Positions 61,992 through 64,000 of a stretch of 64,000 nucleotides of DNA are shown piece by piece. The notes beneath the pieces are model-generated. The model worked only from the letters and a program-made list of their open reading frames with translations. It did no database searches and was not told where the DNA came from. Position 1 is the first letter of the stretch. Each line of letters starts with the position of its first letter. This stretch comes from Micromonospora sp. WMMD812 (GTDB lineage: Bacteria; Actinomycetota; Actinomycetes; Mycobacteriales; Micromonosporaceae). Location of the stretch: contig NZ_CP114904.1 of NCBI RefSeq assembly GCF_027497215.1, positions 3,432,001 to 3,496,000 on the forward strand, in the 5' to 3' direction. Made by a program: the position numbers and the translations under genes.

Positions 61992-62242
61992 CGCCGCGGT
62001 GCCGTCTGCTCGGCGACCAGCAGCTCGACCTGGCGGTCCGTGAGGCCGCGCTGGTCCAAGACCCGCCAGCCCCAGCGGTGCAGCCGGCACGGATGCGGGG
62101 CACGATCGTTACGGCACCGTAGGCCGTCGGGCCACTGCTCGGCGGCGTGCACGGTGACCGCCCTGATGGCGAAGCCAACGTCCTCGGCGGTCACGTAGGG
62201 CGGCAGGGGTAGCTCGCCGAGGATCTCGTCAATCGAGTCCAT
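61988..62242 (-). CDS. Small hypothetical protein, first gene of the DivIVA-domain operon
   Basis: An 84-residue protein beginning MDSIDEILGELPLPPYVTAE, then DVGFAIRAVTVHAAEQWPDG and a Cys/His pair region (LRCRNDRAPHPCRLHRWGWR). The C-terminus is helical (LTDRQVELLVAEQTAP). The ATG at 62242 follows GGAGGGCC. It opens a three-gene operon with ATGA overlaps, divergent from an XRE regulator. Confidence 0.7.
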   Translation of the reverse strand: MDSIDEILGELPLPPYVTAEDVGFAIRAVTVHAAEQWPDGLRCRNDRAPHPCRLHRWGWRVLDQRGLTDRQVELLVAEQTAPRR

Positions 62243-62418
62243 GGCCCTCCTTGGTCGGTCGGCAGCGCCGTTTCTTTGTCAGGTGGCGCCGAGGCGGGTG
62301 GGGTCGCCCGGTACGGCCGCGCGCCCGTACCGCCCGGAGCCCAGCACCCGCCCCGGGCCTGTGACCCCCACTCTGAAACCGGCCGTGAGCAGGAACTACA
62401 GCGCTAGCGGCGCTCAAA

Positions 62419-62436
62419 TGAGGCAAAACTGAGGCA
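62419..62436. promoter_or_regulatory. Direct repeat TGAGGCA-aaac-TGAGGCA
   Basis: Two identical 7-base copies 11 bases apart (one helical turn) in the divergent promoter region between the small operon and the XRE gene. A likely regulator-binding site. Confidence 0.45.
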
Positions 62437-62460
62437 CTGCCCGTCACGTGGACGGCGACG

Positions 62461-62476
62461 CACTCTCACTAGAGTG
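62461..62476. promoter_or_regulatory. Dyad CACTCT-cact-AGAGTG before the XRE gene
   Basis: A perfect 6-base-arm palindrome centred 33 bases before the XRE GTG, a position and size consistent with autoregulation by an XRE-type repressor. Confidence 0.5.
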
Positions 62477-62500
62477 ACGTCATCCCGGGAGGATGGACGA

Positions 62501-63751
62501 GTGGCTCTCAAGCGTTACCGGCTGGTGCAGCGACGCAAGATGCTCGGATTCAGCCAGGAGCGACTGGCCGAGGCCCTGGGCGTGGAGCGGTCCACCGTCG
62601 TGCGGTGGGAGCGGGCCGAGAACGACCCCCAACCGTGGCACCGGATCCGGATCGCCGATGCCCTCCAGATGCCCCTAGACCAGCTTCAGGAGATCCTCGA
62701 TGATGTCTCCGTCGCGACGCCCCGAGGAAGCATCATGGGAGACAGCACCGGTCATACCCCGCCCGCAACCCGCGCCGACCTACTCGCTGACCTGCGCGCC
62801 TTCCTCACGCGCTACCTGCCGAACCACACCGCCGGAAGCCCCTCCGCCTCACTGCCCGAAGTGCGACGCGCCGTTGCCCGGGTGCACGGGCTGTATCAGC
62901 GAGCCAGCTACGTCCCCGCCTCGCGCCACATCACGGATGTCCTCCGTGTCGCGACCGGGCTAACCCGATCCGGATCAGGCATCCATCGGGCGACGGCCTT
63001 CAAGATGCTCGCCGCCGCATACGTCGCCGCCTCCAAGATCGGATGCAAGGTCGGTGACGGTGAGACGGCGCTCCTCGCCGCCGACCGGGCCGCGACCTCG
63101 GCGCAGCTCGCCGACGATCAGGCACTGGCGGCGGTCGCCGCCTACCAGGCCGCGTGCGCCCTACTCCGGTTCCCGGATCGCATCGCCGAGGCTGAGGCGG
63201 TCACCGACGCCAACATCGACCACTTGGCGCGACTGCGGTCGTCGCCCCACCCGGACCTGATATCCGCGCAGGGCGCGCTTCTGCTTCTGGCCGCCATCAT
63301 CGCGGCGCGACGGGGTGACACGAAGCGGGCTGGACGTCACCTCTCGCAGGCACAAACAGTCGCCAACGACCTCGGATCCGACCAGAACCGATTGTGGACC
63401 GGATTCGGGCCAACCAACGTCACGATCCACGCGGTGTCCGCAGCCGTGGCGGCCGGCAATGCCGAACGTGCCATCGACATCGGTAGTCGGCTGGATACCT
63501 CCCGGCTGCCAATCGCTTTGGTCGGGCGACGGGCACAGGTTCACCTCGACCTCGCAGAGGCAAGCGCGACGGGCAGCGACGGCAGCTCGCTCGCCGTCCT
63601 CCACCTCCTGGAGGCTGAGCGCGTCGCGCCTGAGGTGCTCGGCGCCAACGTCCAGGCACGATCGCTGCTGCTCAACCTGCTGTCCAAGGAACGCCGATCG
63701 GCGACACCCGGCCTGCGACCGATGGCGGTACGCGCCGGGCTGCTCACATGA
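62501..63751 (+). CDS. XRE regulator with helical-repeat C-terminus
   Basis: A 416-residue protein with an N-terminal XRE HTH (RYRLVQRRKMLGFSQERLAE, ALGVERSTVVRWERAENDPQ, RIADALQMPLDQLQEIL). A Ser/Thr/Pro linker and an Ala-rich helical-repeat domain from about 120 to 400 follow (YVAASKIGCKVGDGETALLA, LLLLAAIIAARRGDTKRAGR). This resembles large XRE regulators that sense through TPR-like repeats. The GTG at 62501 follows GGGAGG. Its stop overlaps the flavoprotein ATG. Confidence 0.88.
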   Translation: MALKRYRLVQRRKMLGFSQERLAEALGVERSTVVRWERAENDPQPWHRIRIADALQMPLDQLQEILDDVSVATPRGSIMGDSTGHTPPATRADLLADLRAFLTRYLPNHTAGSPSASLPEVRRAVARVHGLYQRASYVPASRHITDVLRVATGLTRSGSGIHRATAFKMLAAAYVAASKIGCKVGDGETALLAADRAATSAQLADDQALAAVAAYQAACALLRFPDRIAEAEAVTDANIDHLARLRSSPHPDLISAQGALLLLAAIIAARRGDTKRAGRHLSQAQTVANDLGSDQNRLWTGFGPTNVTIHAVSAAVAAGNAERAIDIGSRLDTSRLPIALVGRRAQVHLDLAEASATGSDGSSLAVLHLLEAERVAPEVLGANVQARSLLLNLLSKERRSATPGLRPMAVRAGLLT

Positions 63752-64000
63752 CCGACGAGAGGGTCATGTACCTCGTCGTCTGCGCCGCGCCGCCGGCCCT
63801 CCAAATAGGCGAACTCATCGAACTGCTGCTGGCAGACGGCTGGACCGTCTGCGTGATCGCGACACCGACAGCGGCGACCTGGATCGACACGGAGGCCCTG
63901 TCCGCGCAGACCGGCTACCCGGTCCGCTCGGAGTGGCGGCGGCCGGGCGAGCCGGACGTGCTGCCCAAGGCGGATGCCGTAGTCGTCGCCCCCGCCACCT
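63748..64000 (+). CDS. Flavoprotein (phosphopantothenoylcysteine decarboxylase-like), 3' end outside window
   Basis: The first ~84 residues of a flavoprotein-family (PF02441-type) protein: VMYLVVCAAPPALQIGELIE, LLLADGWTVCVIATPTAATW and the acidic ADAVVVAPAT at the edge, matching the NAD/FMN-binding N-terminal half. The ATG overlaps the XRE stop (ATGA), so the two are coupled. XRE plus flavoprotein pairs recur in actinomycete accessory regions; their role is not known to me. Truncated by the window edge. Confidence 0.8.
   Translation, partial: MTDERVMYLVVCAAPPALQIGELIELLLADGWTVCVIATPTAATWIDTEALSAQTGYPVRSEWRRPGEPDVLPKADAVVVAPAT

Overview
The window is very GC-rich, rich in GTG and TTG starts and tightly packed on both strands. 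Its gene content (DUF6244-type proteins, TioE-like MerR regulators, DrrAB exporters, LAL regulators, several Tat-exported enzymes) points to a filamentous actinobacterium, most likely Micromonosporaceae (Micromonospora-like). No rRNA, tRNA or CRISPR array was seen. This is accessory chromosome: many regulators, acetyltransferases and exporters, several decayed genes, and two stretches that look horizontally acquired.

Layout. 0-11 kb: DUF1697 end, a TetR remnant, a Tat-exported metallo-beta-lactamase-fold hydrolase, a class A beta-lactamase-like protein divergent from a LysR regulator, an aldo/keto reductase, an SDR divergent from an MmyB-type regulator, a MarR/PH-like membrane operon, an ABC exporter and a GNAT. 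11-18 kb: FMN reductase plus a DrrAB exporter, then a giant AAA ATPase converging on it. 18.2-19.7 kb: a polymorphic toxin locus on the minus strand. A DUF6244/ESX-like module is joined to a CdiA-type tRNase domain only by a -1 frame change at G_GGA_AAC, next to a TGA stop and followed by a stem-loop; a SitI3-like immunity gene follows. 20-26.4 kb: an SF1-type ATPase, MerR/DUF6194, a phosphodiester glycosidase, a GYD protein and a three-gene operon of unknown role. 26.4-29.4 kb: gene-poor, with small ORFs, DUF2637 and duplicated fragments, resembling a decayed conjugative/integrative element.

30.4-36.9 kb: a compact divergent island with a NERD nuclease-helicase and a NACHT-pentapeptide STAND ATPase (ATGA overlap) on one strand, and a NYN nuclease and a two-helix membrane protein on the other. 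It has the composition of an anti-phage locus and does not match a named system I can recall. 37.3-43.3 kb: exported phosphoester enzymes (phosphodiester glycosidase, PhoD, discoidin/NEW3 protein, glycerophosphodiester phosphodiesterase). 43.5-57.3 kb: LAL regulator, GNATs, DHFR-like reductase, sulfite oxidase-type protein, TetR/DUF4267, broken DUF427 and ABC-F genes, a second DrrAB operon and a LysR. 57.3-61.4 kb: a membrane desaturase gene bracketed by duplicated tails of a truncated gene, then a large secreted M6-like metalloprotease. 61.5-64 kb: three overlapping small genes, one with a DivIVA domain, divergent from an XRE regulator coupled to a flavoprotein that runs off the end.

All functional calls come from reading the translations by eye. 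No database search was run, so family names are recognition and roles are inference unless a motif is cited.
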